In this document: one piece after another, positions 1-10,089 of the stretch
How positions within the stretch are numbered: position 1 is the stretch's first letter
How the letters are laid out: each line of letters starts with the position of its first letter
Source: Alviniconcha marisindica
Lineage: Eukaryota; Mollusca; Gastropoda; Provannidae
Direction of reading: 5' to 3'
Assembly: GCA_018857735.1 (NCBI GenBank)
Contig: JABMCL010000598.1
Coordinates: forward strand, 863,907 to 927,906
Length of the DNA stretch: 64,000 bases
Made by a program: the position numbers and the translations under genes
The notes under the pieces: generated by a model
Told to the model about the DNA's origin: nothing
Seen by the model: the letters and a program-made list of their open reading frames with translations, nothing else
Databases searched by the model: none

Positions 1-812
1 CTGGGTGTCTCTGTGCAATTTTTTTGGTGTCTGCTCTGTATTTGTTGGTGTTCCTGCACTGTATTGGTGCTTCTGCACTGTATTTTGTTGGTGTTTCTGC
101 ACTGTATTTTGTTGGTGCTTCAGATGATGAAGGAAATACATGTTGTCTGGGTGTCTCTGTGCAATTTTTTTGGTGTCTGCTCTGTATTTGTTGGTGTTCC
201 TGCACTGTATTGGTGTTTCTGCACTGTGTTTTGTTGGTGTTTCTGCACTGTATTTTATTGGTGTTTCTGCACTGTATTTTGTTGGTGCTTCAGATGATGA
301 AGGAAATACATGTTGACTGGGTGTCTCTGTGCAAATTTTTTGGTGTCTGCTCTGTATTTGTTGGTGTTCCTGCACTGTATTGGTGTTTCTGCACTGTATT
401 TCATTGGTGTTTCTGCACTGTTTTTTATTGGTGTTTCTGCTCTGTATTTTATTGGTGTTTCTGCACTGTACTTTATTGATGTTTCTGCACTGTATTTTAT
501 TGGTGTTTCTGCACTGTATTTTATTGATGTTTCTGCACTGTATTTTATTGGTGTTTCTGCACTGTACTTTATTGGTGTTTCTGCACTGTACTTTATTGAT
601 GTTTCTGCACTGTATTTTATTGGTGTTTCTGCACTGTACTTTATTGGTGTTTCTGCACTGTATTTTATTGGTGTTTCTGCACTGTATTTTATTGATGTTT
701 CTGCACAGTATTTTATTGGTGTTTCTGCACTGTATTTTATTGGTGTTTCTGCACTGTATTTTATTGGTGTTTCTGCACTGTACTTTATTGATGTTTCTGC
801 ATGTTATTGGTA
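1..812 (+). repeat. Minisatellite upstream of the carbamoyltransferase exon
   Basis: The unit is about 24 bases with core tttctgcactgtattttat. A higher-order unit begins with ctgggtgtctctgtgca at 1, 147 and 317 and includes a block starting cagatgatgaaggaaa at about 120 and 290. That block resembles the first bases of the real exon at 829. Open frames through the array come from the repeat and are not evidence of a protein. The array probably lies in the intron before the exon. Confidence 0.9.
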
Positions 813-828
813 TTTCTGGTTATTTCAG

Positions 829-969
829 ATGCTAAAGGAAGCCAGTGCAGATTGGGTGTTCCTGCATTGTCTGCCACGCAAGCAGGAGGAGGTAACTGAT
901 GACATTTTCTATGACAACAAGCACTCCCTGGTGTGGCAGGAGGCAGAGAACAGGAAATGGACAGTCATG
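829..969 (+). CDS. OTC: Ornithine carbamoyltransferase, single internal exon
   Basis: The exon encodes 47 residues and includes [11 protein letters not shown] and [10 protein letters not shown], which match the C-terminal part of ornithine carbamoyltransferase. That enzyme makes citrulline from ornithine and carbamoyl phosphate, in mitochondria in animals. The HCLP motif belongs to the ornithine-binding active site, and its Cys and Arg are intact. The exon is preceded by a pyrimidine-rich stretch ending ttatttcag (acceptor) and followed by the donor gtacgt directly after an ATG codon. From memory, the vertebrate gene has a phase-0 border at the same place, before the last short exon. Both borders are phase 0 and there is no stop. 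The last exon was not found; minisatellite and LINE debris occupy the following 4 kb. Upstream exons lie outside the window. Aspartate carbamoyltransferase is unlikely because it has HPLPR here. Confidence 0.85.
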
Positions 970-2738
970 GTACGTTGCTCCTCTGGTCACACTGTATTGT
1001 ATGTGGACAGTCATGGTACGTTGTTCCTCTGGTCACGCTGTACTGTCTGTGGACAGTCATGGTACGTTGCTCCTCTGGTCACGCTGTGTTGTCTGTGGAC
1101 AGTCATGGTACGTTGCTCCTCTGGTCACGCTGTGTTGTCTGTGGACAGTCATGGTACGTTGCTCCTCTGGTCACGCTGTGTTGTCTGTGGACAGTCATGG
1201 TACGTTGCTCCTCTGGTCACGCTGTGTTGTATGTGGACCGTCATGGTACGTTGCTCCTCTGGTCACGCTGTATTGTATGTGGACAGTCATGGTACGTTGC
1301 TCCTCTGGTCACGCTGTACTGTCTGTGGACAGTCATGGTACGTTGCTCCTCTGGTCACGCTGTACTGTCTGTGGACAGTCATGGTACGTTGCTCCTCTGG
1401 TCACGCTGTACTGTCTGTGGACAGTCATGGTACGTTGCTCCTCTGGTCACACTGTACTGTCTGTGGACAGTCATGGTACGTTGCGGTCCTCTGGTCACAC
1501 TGTACTGTCTGTGGACAGTCATGGTACGTTGCTCCTCTGGTCACACTGTACTGTCTGTGGACAGTCATGGTACGTTGGTCCTCTGGTCACACTGTACTGT
1601 CTGTGGACAGTCATGGTACGTTGGTCCTCTGGTCACACTGTATTGTCTGACAGTCATGGTACGTTGTTCCTCTGGTCACACTGTATTGTCTGACAGTCAT
1701 GGTACATTGTTCCTCTGGTCACACTGTATTGTCTGTGGACAGTCATGGTACGTTGCTCCTCTGGTCACACTGTATTGTATGTGGACAGTCATGGTACATT
1801 GTTACTCTGGTCACACTGTATTGTATGTGGACATTCATGATACATTAGTCCTCTGGTCACACTGTATTGTCTGTGGACAATCATGGTACATTGTTCCTCT
1901 GGTCACACTGTATTGTCCATGGTCACACTGTATTGTCTGTGGACAATCATGGTACATTGGTCCTCTGGTCACACTGTATTGTCTGTGGACAATCATGGTA
2001 CATTGTTCCTCTGGTCACACTGTATTGTCTGTGGACAATCATGGTACATTGGTCCTCTAGTCACACTGTATTGTCTGACAGTCATGGTACGTTGGTCCTC
2101 TGGTCACACTGTATTCTCTGTGGACAGTCATGGTACGTTGTTCCTCTGGTCACTGTGTTGTCTGACAGTCATGGTGCATTGCTCCTCTGGTCACACTGTA
2201 TTGTCTGTGGACAGTCATGGTACGTTGTTCCTCTGGTCACACTGTGTTGTCTGACAGTCATGGTGTATTGCTCCTCTGGTCACACTGTATTGTCTGACAG
2301 TCATGGTACGTTGTTCCTCTGGTCACACTGTATTGTCTATGGACAGTCATGGTATGTTGCTCCTCTGGTCACACTGTATTGTCTGACAGTCATGGTACGT
2401 TGCTCCTCTGGTCACACTGTATTCTCTGTGGAAAATTATGGGACATTGTTCCTCTGGTCACGCTGTGTTGTATGACAGTCATGGTTCGTTGCTCCTCTGG
2501 TCACACTGTATTGTCCATGGTCACACTGTATTGTCTGTGGACAGTCATGGTATGTTGGTCCTTTGGTCACACTGTATTGTCTGTGGACAGTCATGGTATG
2601 TTGGTCCTTTGGTCACACTGTATTGTCTGACAGTCATGGTACATTGTTCCTCTGGTCAGACTGTGTTGTCTGTGGACAGTCATGGTACGTTGGTCCTCTG
2701 GTCACACTGTATTGTCTGACAGTCATGGTACATTCTCC
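953..2738 (+). repeat. Minisatellite carrying the exon end and splice donor
   Basis: About 40 units of 46 bases, with 41-base variants, and core ggacagtcatggtacgtt. The first unit overlaps the last 17 bases of the carbamoyltransferase exon and its donor. Each later unit repeats the exon end (tggacagtcATG) and the first intron bases (gtacgt, gtacat or gtatgt). The array is therefore an expansion of that exon-intron border. Later units vary more in the donor; many read gtacat. Confidence 0.93.
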
Positions 2739-2754
2739 TCTGTACACACATTGA

Positions 2755-2965
2755 GCACAGTCCCACCAAACAATTTTGAACCTTTTGAAGTTTTTCAATG
2801 AGCTGTTGGGTCATTCCTGACAAAAGAGAGTTACAGTAGTCAAGACGTGACAATACCAGGGATATGACAAGGGTTTGGGTAGCATCAACTGTGAGGACAT
2901 GTCTGACTGAGCTAATTCTTCTACCACTGCTACTATGAATAGAAATTGGGAAGTTAAAAGGAATA
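2755..2965 (-). pseudogene. LINE reverse-transcriptase C-terminal remnant
   Basis: The minus strand reads a short stretch with LSRLDYCNSLL followed by EKLQKVQN, typical of the region after the RT domain of CR1/L2-type LINEs. It has no start and is cut on its left by the minisatellite. It differs from the neighbouring copy at 3,545-4,860, so it is a separate insertion. Confidence 0.6.
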
Positions 2966-3224
2966 GAACATCATTTAAATCAATATTTTTTATACATAGC
3001 ACATAGCCAGTGTGCAATCAAGACAAGAAATGTAACATGTCATCCAAGAAAAATATATCCATACGCTTAAAATAAAACCGCACACACATGCTTGGCCATG
3101 CGCACACATATATACATAAGCACATAAAAAGCCAGTTGAATCAAGCAGGAAACTAAATACTGTGCAGTTTAAGCTTGAAAACGTATGTGTTACAGTCTGT
3201 ATGAAAATGTTGAAGAGCTTTAGA

Positions 3225-3544
3225 TTTGAACATGCTAACTGCTAACTGAGCATGCCCTTTTAAGACTTCTAGGTAGAGCATTCCAACAAAAGGATCCAGA
3301 ATAAGCAAAACTCATCTTATAGATGTCAATTCTTGTTTTGGGCAATATGAGAATGCTGTTCCGTGAACTATGGTCGCTGCATGCTCCAGCGTGGACAAAC
3401 TGTGTCAGATATTGGGGTGATTTGTTATGGATAACTTTGTGCACTAAGACACATTTATTATACTGAGGATGTTCTTTTAAAGGTAATGGACGATAAGAAA
3501 TATGCCCTTGTCCAGTTAGCATTGGTGAAACAGCACAAAGAATT
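3225..3544 (-). pseudogene. LINE C-terminal tail, second family
   Basis: Minus-strand reading contains NKCVLVHKVIHNKSPQYL and then FCWNALPRSLK, the usual C-terminal end of CR1/L2-group ORF2 proteins. It follows the RT of the neighbouring LINE in a changed frame and with diverged sequence, so two fragments seem to be joined here. The downstream 2,966-3,224 looks like AT-rich 3' non-coding sequence. Confidence 0.6.
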
Positions 3545-4860
3545 TTGTGCTGAGACATATGAGACGTGTCCGTCTTTGAGACATATAAAACATCTCTATA
3601 TGAGACAGAGTGTAGACATGTAGCAGTTGAGAGAGGTAAGCAGGACCAGAACCATTTATAGCATTGCAACACATACAAGTGAGTTTTTATGTAAGATGTT
3701 CAGAAAGAGGAAGCCAGTGCAGTTTTTATGTAAGATGTTCAGAAAGAGGAAGCCAGTGCAGTTTTATGTAAGATGTTCTGAAAGAGGAAGCCAGTGCAGT
3801 TTTACAGGGGAGGTGTTGAGTGGTGGTGGTGGTGGGAGAACAAGTCTTGCAGCAAAGTTCTGAATTTTCTGGAGAGGCTGGATTACAGAATTAGGTGTAC
3901 CCACGAGGAGACAGTTGCAGTAGTCAAGCCGTGAGAGGATAAAGGAAGTAACAAGAGTCTTGGCTGTGTCTTCAGTGAGAAACCTGCGGATCGAACTAAT
4001 GCGTTTAAGCTCGAAATAAGCAGTTTAACAGATTTTTATGACATGCTTCTTCATGGACAGTTTTGAGTCAAGAATGAATCCAAGGTTCCTGGCAGAATCA
4101 GAGAAGGGGATGTTGTGAGAGCCAAGAATAATCGAGTCAGGGAGGGAAACGGTGGAAGGTTTCAATGAAGACGAAAAGGGAAAGAGAAGAGCTTCCGTTT
4201 TGTTATCGTTCAGTTTGGGCTGATTTTCGGTCATCCGTGTTTTTATGTCGTCTGTGCATGCATTGACTTCGTTGTTGAGGTTGGTAACTTCACTGAGGAG
4301 CGGATTTCAGGAGCTGTGTGTCATCCACGAAGAGTTGATGATTTACAGAGTGGTTAGCTATGATATCGGAGAGAGGTATAGTGTACAGGACGAAGAGAAT
4401 GGGCCCCAGTACTGAGCCCTGAGGCACACCGTACATGAGCTGTGATGGTGAGGAAGACAAGTTATTGACTGAAATGGACTGATGTCTGAGAGGTATGACT
4501 GAAACCGTTGGAGTGCAGTAGATTGAATGCCAAAAACAGAGTTCAGGTGGGAAGAGGAGAATTAGGTGGTCAATAGTGTCAAAAGCTTCAGAAAGATCCA
4601 ACAAACAAAGAACAGAAATGTTGTCATTGTCCAGATGTGGCGAGAATATAGTTTACAATACATGACAAAACTGTCTTGGTGCTGTGTCCTGCTCGCTAGG
4701 CTGCCTGAAAGGGGTTGCTGAGGTTGTTTTCTTGGAGATGAGAGAAAAGTTTGTGGAGAACAACTTTTTGAAGGATTTTGGGCATAAGGCTGCTGGTATC
4801 ATCAATGATTCCACCTAATTTGTCAATAGTAGATTAAAGAAAAATAGATCTTAAAAAAGA
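3545..4860 (-). mobile_element. CR1/L2-like LINE, 5'-truncated, minus strand
   Basis: Reverse-transcriptase pieces in several frames: [12 protein letters not shown] near 4,600, [18 protein letters not shown] near 4,430, the catalytic FVDD near 4,340, then a stretch with DSARNLGFILDSKLSMKK (4,025-4,234) and LSRLDYCNCLL near 3,900. The pieces are nearly identical to the plus-strand LINE at 10,090-12,992, so the two are inverted copies of one family. Stops and frameshifts make it inactive. The endonuclease is missing. Confidence 0.85.
3683..3798 (+). repeat. 39-base tandem triplication inside the LINE
   Basis: Three units of 39, 39 and 38 bases, core aagaggaagccagtgca. On the minus strand each encodes the LINE motif LHWLPLSEHLT. 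The first two copies keep frame and the third shifts it. Confidence 0.85.
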
Positions 4861-5040
4861 AAAAAGAATGGACAGAAACAATAAAAACTTTATATAATGC
4901 ATACTGCCAAATGCCATAAGGCAGCAAGCTCCACATACCACCTACCAGCTACCATCTCCTAGCTGCTCAATGAGAGCCATGCAAAAAAGACTAACTCTAA
5001 ACTTTTACAACTGTTTTTATTAGGATAGCAAATTTTGAAA
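4861..5040. other. No recognised feature
   Basis: A/T-rich sequence without a usable frame or clear repeat. Confidence 0.4.
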
Positions 5041-5262
5041 GGCCAGCCTCATAAAGAGGCAATTTTTATGTGATCTGCACAGCTTAATGTCAGTTGGATT
5101 TCTCATGTAGACTTTTTACCCGGATGTTTGATGGTTGCTGTTGTTGTAATTTATGGATGTTTTATGATCGGTATGAATGTGTGATGAGTGTACTTGGCAC
5201 CACAAAACATTTCTAGTGCAGTTGTATTGACACTTGGCAGTAAAGCTGTATTGTAAAAGAGC
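5041..5262 (-). repeat. Dispersed repeat, copy 1
   Basis: The reverse complement aligns by eye with 23,605-23,815, sharing tgccaagtgtcaatac, gccaagtacactcatcacac and aagctgtgca blocks in the same order. Similarity is roughly 80% with small gaps. No coding content is evident. It is probably an old non-autonomous element. Confidence 0.7.
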
Positions 5263-5800
5263 CTGTGTTGAACTTGGAAGAATCAGTTCTATCCACCACT
5301 GCTTCTTCCATGAGCTGTTTGAGAACTGACCCTAACACCAACACCTTTTCCATCAGCAAAACATAGAATTGTTTATTCAAGGAGTGGGGATAGGTGCACT
5401 AACACTGCATATGTCTTTGTGTGTGGTGGGTGGGTGGGGGTTGTCATTTTTAAAACTACCTGAACTCTTTATAGCTCTGCCACTTGCAGTCATCGAAGAC
5501 AGGAAAATATGTTAATTGAAGAATGGTGAAGACTAGTTGAGTCAATTAAGGAATGAGTAAACAAATACATGTGTATATAAATTCATGCTGAATGAGCAGA
5601 TGTGTGAATGAAGGATAAAATAAAGAAATTGTACATGAAATTGTAATGTGGTTGTTAAATAAATGTAAAACAGATGCAGAATAAATGATCCCAAATCATT
5701 AATGTAAGAATTAAAAATGAGTAGGTCAAAAATAAGTCCAGATGGTTCATATTTAGCCTGCATTCACTATTTTGTTTTAACATTAATTTGATCTGTTTAA
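5263..5800. other. No recognised feature
   Basis: AT-rich intergenic sequence. I see no exon with splice sites and no repeat beyond short runs. Confidence 0.35.
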
Positions 5801-5983
5801 TACCAGTCGGTGATGCTTCACGTGCTGCAAGACTACAGTCCCCAGACTCCACGGCCCGTCTTCATGAGGGGGGAAGGTCGTCGCAGCGACTGAGGCGTGG
5901 CAGTGTTTAATACCAGTCGGTGATGCTTCACGTGCTGCAAGACTACAGTCCTCAGACTCCACGGCCCGATCGCTGCAGCAACT
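5801..5983 (+). repeat. Direct duplication, about 108-base period
   Basis: The block starting taccagtcggtgatgcttca occurs at about 5,801 and 5,909 and continues through cagactccacggcccg in both copies. Confidence 0.85.
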
Positions 5984-6149
5984 GAGGTGTAGCAGTGGCT
6001 GTTGCTCAATTGGACTTTCACACAGGATCCGTACTAATCAAATTATCATGATAATCTGGTGCTTTTTAAAGGAGAAAACATATCTTACATGTGAATCTCC
6101 GAATTACAGTTATGTCTTTATTTTTTAGGTGTAACATCTGCATTGTGGG

Positions 6150-6152
<3 letters not shown>

Positions 6153-6182
<30 letters not shown>
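6153..6182 (+). repeat. (TG)n microsatellite
   Basis: About 15 TG units. The flanks 5,984-6,596 hold nothing else I can name, apart from a short telomere-like gttagggtttgggt near 6,304. Confidence 0.95.
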
Positions 6183-6184
<2 letters not shown>

Positions 6185-6596
6185 CTGAGGAATGAATGGA
6201 CTTGAAAGATCCGATTATGGTGCTTTAAACTGGTTGGAATGATTTTATTTCAAAATTTGTAATGAGCAAACATGAACTCCAGCAGAGGTATGTCCTCCAA
6301 AAAGTTAGGGTTTGGGTGAAGGTTAACACTATCCCTAACCCCCAGCCCCTTGCCAACCCATCCCTCCACCCCTGTCCTCTGTGCATACCCTCTATTTCCG
6401 GCACAATCAGCAACACTGGCATAGTACAGAACCAGTTTTTATTCAAGACCAGACATAGTCCTTTGATACTGAAACTGGCTTAACATATATATATATGTAC
6501 ACGTTTACATCAGGGTGAATTGTTTTTTATAATCAGAAGCAGAATAAGGCCTAAGGCACTTACAAAATGTACAATCAACAATGGAGCTAATTAGCA

Positions 6597-7258
6597 CCTG
6601 GCATGCATCACATGAACACAACAACAAATACTGAATCACCTGGCATGCATCACATGAACACAACAAAGATTGAATCACCTGGCATGCATCACATGAACAC
6701 AACAATAAAAACTGAATCACCTGGCATGCATCACATGAACACAACAACAAAGACTGAATCACCTGGCATGCATCACATGAACACAACAACAAAGACAATC
6801 ACCTGGCATGCATCACATGAACACAACAACAAAGGCTGAATCACCTGGCATGCATCACATGAACACAATAACAAAGACTGAATCACCTGGCATGCATCAC
6901 ATGAACACAATAACAAAGACTGAATCACCTGGCTGGTGCATCACATGAACACAATGACAAAGGCTGAATCACCTGGCATGCATCACATGAACACAACAAC
7001 AAAGGCTGAATCACCTGGCATGCATCACATGAACACAACAACAAAGGCTGAATCACCTGGCATGCATCACATGAACACAATAACAAAGGCTATATCACCT
7101 GGCATGCATCACATGAACACAATGACAAAGACTGAATCACCTGGCATGCATCACATGAACACAATAACAAAGACTGAATCACCTGGCATGCATCACATGA
7201 ACACAATGACAAAGGCTGAATCACCTGGCATGCATCACATGAACACAATGACAAAGAC
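6597..7258 (+). repeat. 42-base minisatellite
   Basis: About 16 units with core catgcatcacatgaacacaa, ending tgaatcacctgg. As 42 is a multiple of three, long frames run through it on both strands (14-residue repeat MHHMNT...ESPG on plus). One unit has an 8-base deletion/insertion near 6,930. I see no start context, splice site or non-repeat domain, so I do not call a gene. Confidence 0.95.
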
Positions 7259-7259
7259 C

Positions 7260-7900
7260 TAAGGCAAGCAGCTTGTATGGAATCTGAACAGTAAAGTGTG
7301 TCCTAAGGTAAGTAATTAGCTCATTGTATGGAATCTAAACGGTAAAGTGTGTCCTAAGGTAAGTAAATTGTTGTATGGAATCTGAACAGTAAAGTGTGTC
7401 CTAAGGTAAGTAATTAGCTCATTGTATGGAATCTAAACGGTAAAGTGTGTCCTAAGGTAAGTAAATTGTTGTATGGAATCTGAACAGTAAAGTGTGTCCT
7501 AAGGTAAGTAATTAGCTCATTGTATGGAATCTAAACGGTAAAGTGTGTCCTAAGGTAAGTAAATTGTTGTATGGAATCTGAACAGTAAAGTGTGTCCTAA
7601 GGTAAGCAGCTTGTATGGAATCTGAACAGTAAAGTGTGTCCTAGGCAGCTCATTGTTTGGAATCTGAACAGTAAAGTGTGTCCTAGGCAGCTCATTGTAT
7701 GGAATCTGAACAGTAAAGTGTGTCCTAGGCAGCTCATTGTATGGAATCTGAACAGTAAAGTATGTCCTAGGCAGCTCATTGTATGGAATCTGAACAGTAA
7801 AGTGTGTCCTAGGCAGCTCAGTGTTTGGAATCTGAACAGTAAAGTGTGTCCTAGGCAGCTCATTGTATGGAATCTGAACAGTAAAGTGTGTCCTCCAGCA
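7260..7900 (+). repeat. Minisatellite with consensus splice-donor motifs
   Basis: Left half (to about 7,610): alternating units of about 51 and 44 bases, each with core gtaaagtgtgtcctaag followed by gtaagt. Right half: a 42-base unit, gcagctcattgtatggaatc, that has lost the donor. In the left half every unit contains AAG then GTAAGT, a full match to the 5' splice-site consensus. It abuts the 42-base array with no spacer. Confidence 0.93.
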
Positions 7901-8045
7901 GAGTGAAATATGTCCTAAGGTAGGTAATTAGCTTAGTGTATGGCTTATGAACAGTGAGTAAAAAAGAAGGGTGGATGTAGGGGGCTAAAGTGAGTAGCTC
8001 ATTGTATGGAATAATTCTGAGGGCTCCTTTCACATCCACAAAAAG

Positions 8046-8350
8046 AGTGTAATTAAGATGTTTATAAATGACCAGTTATGTAACCATGATTATATGTAAT
8101 CAGTGTGTTGTTTGAAAGATAAAGCCAGTTTTTTGTGCTTTTTTCTTTATTTTTGTTATCTGATTAACTTCAAACTTGTGATTATTATTAAAAGAATGTA
8201 ATTAGGATGTATGTTTATAAATGGCCAGTTATGTAACCATGATTATATGTAATCACTGTGTTGTTTGAAAGATAAAGCCATTTAAAAAAAAAATCTTTTG
8301 CCTTTTCTCTTTGTTTTTATCTGATTAACTTCAAACTTGTGATTATTACA
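8046..8350 (+). repeat. Tandem duplication of about 150 bases
   Basis: Two copies share ccagttatgtaaccatgatt, gtttgaaagataaagcca and gattaacttcaaacttgtga in order, the second beginning near 8,196. No coding potential. Confidence 0.9.
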
Positions 8351-8371
8351 AATGTTGATTTGATCACTACA

Positions 8372-8592
8372 TGTGTGTGTGTGTGTGTGTAATCATGGGT
8401 GATAATTGCTGTGTGTGTGTGTGTAATCATGGGAGATAATTGCTGTGTGTGTGTGTGTGTGTGTGTAATCATGGGAGATAATTGCTGTGTGTGTGTGTAA
8501 TCATGGGAGATAATTGCTGTGTGTGTGTGTGTAATCATGGGAGATAATTGCTGTGTGTGTGTGTGTGTAATCATGGGAGATAATTGCTGTGC
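8372..8592 (+). repeat. Minisatellite with embedded (TG)n
   Basis: Six units of taatcatgggagataattgc, each followed by a TG run of different length, so the minisatellite and microsatellite vary independently. Confidence 0.93.
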
Positions 8593-8773
8593 ATCTGTGA
8601 ACTAGGTACAGACTTCCATGCCAGCTTTTCTTGTGATGTTCAACAAAGCAAGTTTCTGTTATTCATAGATAATAGAGATTCTGTCTGATCATTTAAAGCT
8701 GATATAATGATAACCAAGTGCTACATGGTCAGTAACAGTAACCTACTGTTAACTCACTTGTTTGTTTACCCAG

Positions 8774-9415
8774 ATGCTGTGACAGACGCATTAGGTTTAG
8801 GGAGTGTTTCATGGTTGCTGTGGACTAATGTGACATATGCATTAGGTTTAATGAGTGTTTTATGGTTGCTGTGGACTAATGTGACAGACGCATTAGGTTT
8901 AGGGAGTGTTTTATAGTTGCTGTGGACTAATGTGACAGACGCATTAGGTTTAGGGAGTGTTTTATGGTTGCTGTGGACTAATGTGACTGACGCTTTAGGT
9001 TTAGGGAGAGTTTTATGGTTGCTGTGGACTAATGTGACAGACGCATTAGGTTTAGGGAGTGTTTTATGGTTGCTGTGGACTAATGTGACAGACGCATTAG
9101 GTTTAGGGAGTGTTTTATGGTTGCTGTGGACTAATGTGACAGACGCTTTAGGTTTAGGGAGTGTTTTATGGTTGCTGTGGACTAATGTGACAGATGCTTT
9201 AGGTTTAGGGAGTGTTTTATGGTTGCTGTGGACTAATGTGACAGACGCTTTAGGTTTAGGGAGTGTTTTATGGTTGCTGTGGACTAATGTGACAGACGCA
9301 TTAGGTTTAGGGAGTGTTTTATGGTTGCTGTGGACTAATGTGACAGATGCATTAGGTTTAGGGAGTGTTTTATGGTTGTTGTGGACTGTGACAGACGCAT
9401 TAGGTTTAGGGAGGG
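8774..9415 (+). repeat. 51-base minisatellite next to an acceptor-like site
   Basis: About 13 units, core gacgcattaggtttagggag then ggttgctgtggactaatg. 51 is a multiple of three, so a 17-residue repeat (TNVTDALGLGSVLWLLW) stays open apart from one TAG at about 8,914. The first unit directly follows tttgtttacccag, a good acceptor. An amplified exon start is possible, but the residues match nothing I know. Confidence 0.92.
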
Positions 9416-9442
9416 AGGACTGTAGCGGGAGAGTTGTGTAGG

Positions 9443-9632
9443 CTAGCTCCAGTTAAGGCACTGAGCTGAGTCCCCCCCACAACACACTTCTCTCCAGTCC
9501 CACACTGCCTGCCAGTGAGCCGCTGGTGCAGTATAAAAGGGTTAGGGTTAGCAGGTTAAGGCACTGAGTTGAGTCCCCCCCCCCACCCCCCCAACCTCTC
9601 TCCAGTCCCACGCTGCCTGCCAGTAGATGGCC
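9443..9632 (+). repeat. Tandem duplication of about 105 bases
   Basis: Two copies of the run from taaggcactgag to ctctccagtcccac and ctgcctgccagt, separated by a short gttagggttag telomere-like stretch near 9,540. Confidence 0.8.
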
Positions 9633-9641
9633 TAAAAGTAG

Positions 9642-9755
9642 ATGGCAGAAGAGGCTAACAAAGAACTGATTACATTGATAAAATCATTTTCCAAAAAGAA
9701 CGAAGAGTGCCAAATTACCACAAGCAAGGTGACACAAACATGTAGACCAGACTAA
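9642..9755 (+). CDS. Small ORF of 37 codons, possible first exon
   Basis: Begins MAEEANKELITLIKSFSKKN and ends TSKVTQTCRPD. It is charged and helix-like. A possible donor, AAG followed by gtgaca, lies after codon 29. I recognise no family and no partner exon; 9,756-10,089 is otherwise featureless. It may be chance. Confidence 0.2.
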   Translation: MAEEANKELITLIKSFSKKNEECQITTSKVTQTCRPD

Positions 9756-10089
9756 CAAAGGAAAACACCAAGTTACCTACCTATCAGCGCCATTTTGCCC
9801 AGCGAACTACACGTTACACAGTCCTATTTGCGTTTATCTTCTAAGCAGTGACGACATTGCAGAAACCGGCGTGTGTGAAGTGAAGATGGGACTAATCAGT
9901 CAGCCTAGTCATGTTCTAAGGTATGTAATTACAACTCATTTTTCGACGTTTAAGCAGCCAAAGTGCCGTATGGCCACTGCGGTTCTGATGCTGCCGTTAC
10001 CAACATCAGTTACTATTGACTACAAACGAACACGTGCATGGACCGACGCCGTCCCACTGAAGACCACAAATTATTCCAATCAACTTTAG

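Noticed and set aside
13..2754. Many long overlapping ORFs on the plus strand
   Set aside because: They read through the two minisatellites in all frames and encode only the repeat; only the 47 codons of the carbamoyltransferase exon are non-repeat.
3700..3800. Match of aggaagccagtgcag to the start of the carbamoyltransferase exon
   Set aside because: Here it is the reverse complement of the LINE codons for LHWLP, so the 15-base match is chance.
6597..9415. CRISPR-like arrays
   Set aside because: The repeats are contiguous minisatellites without unique spacers, in animal DNA.
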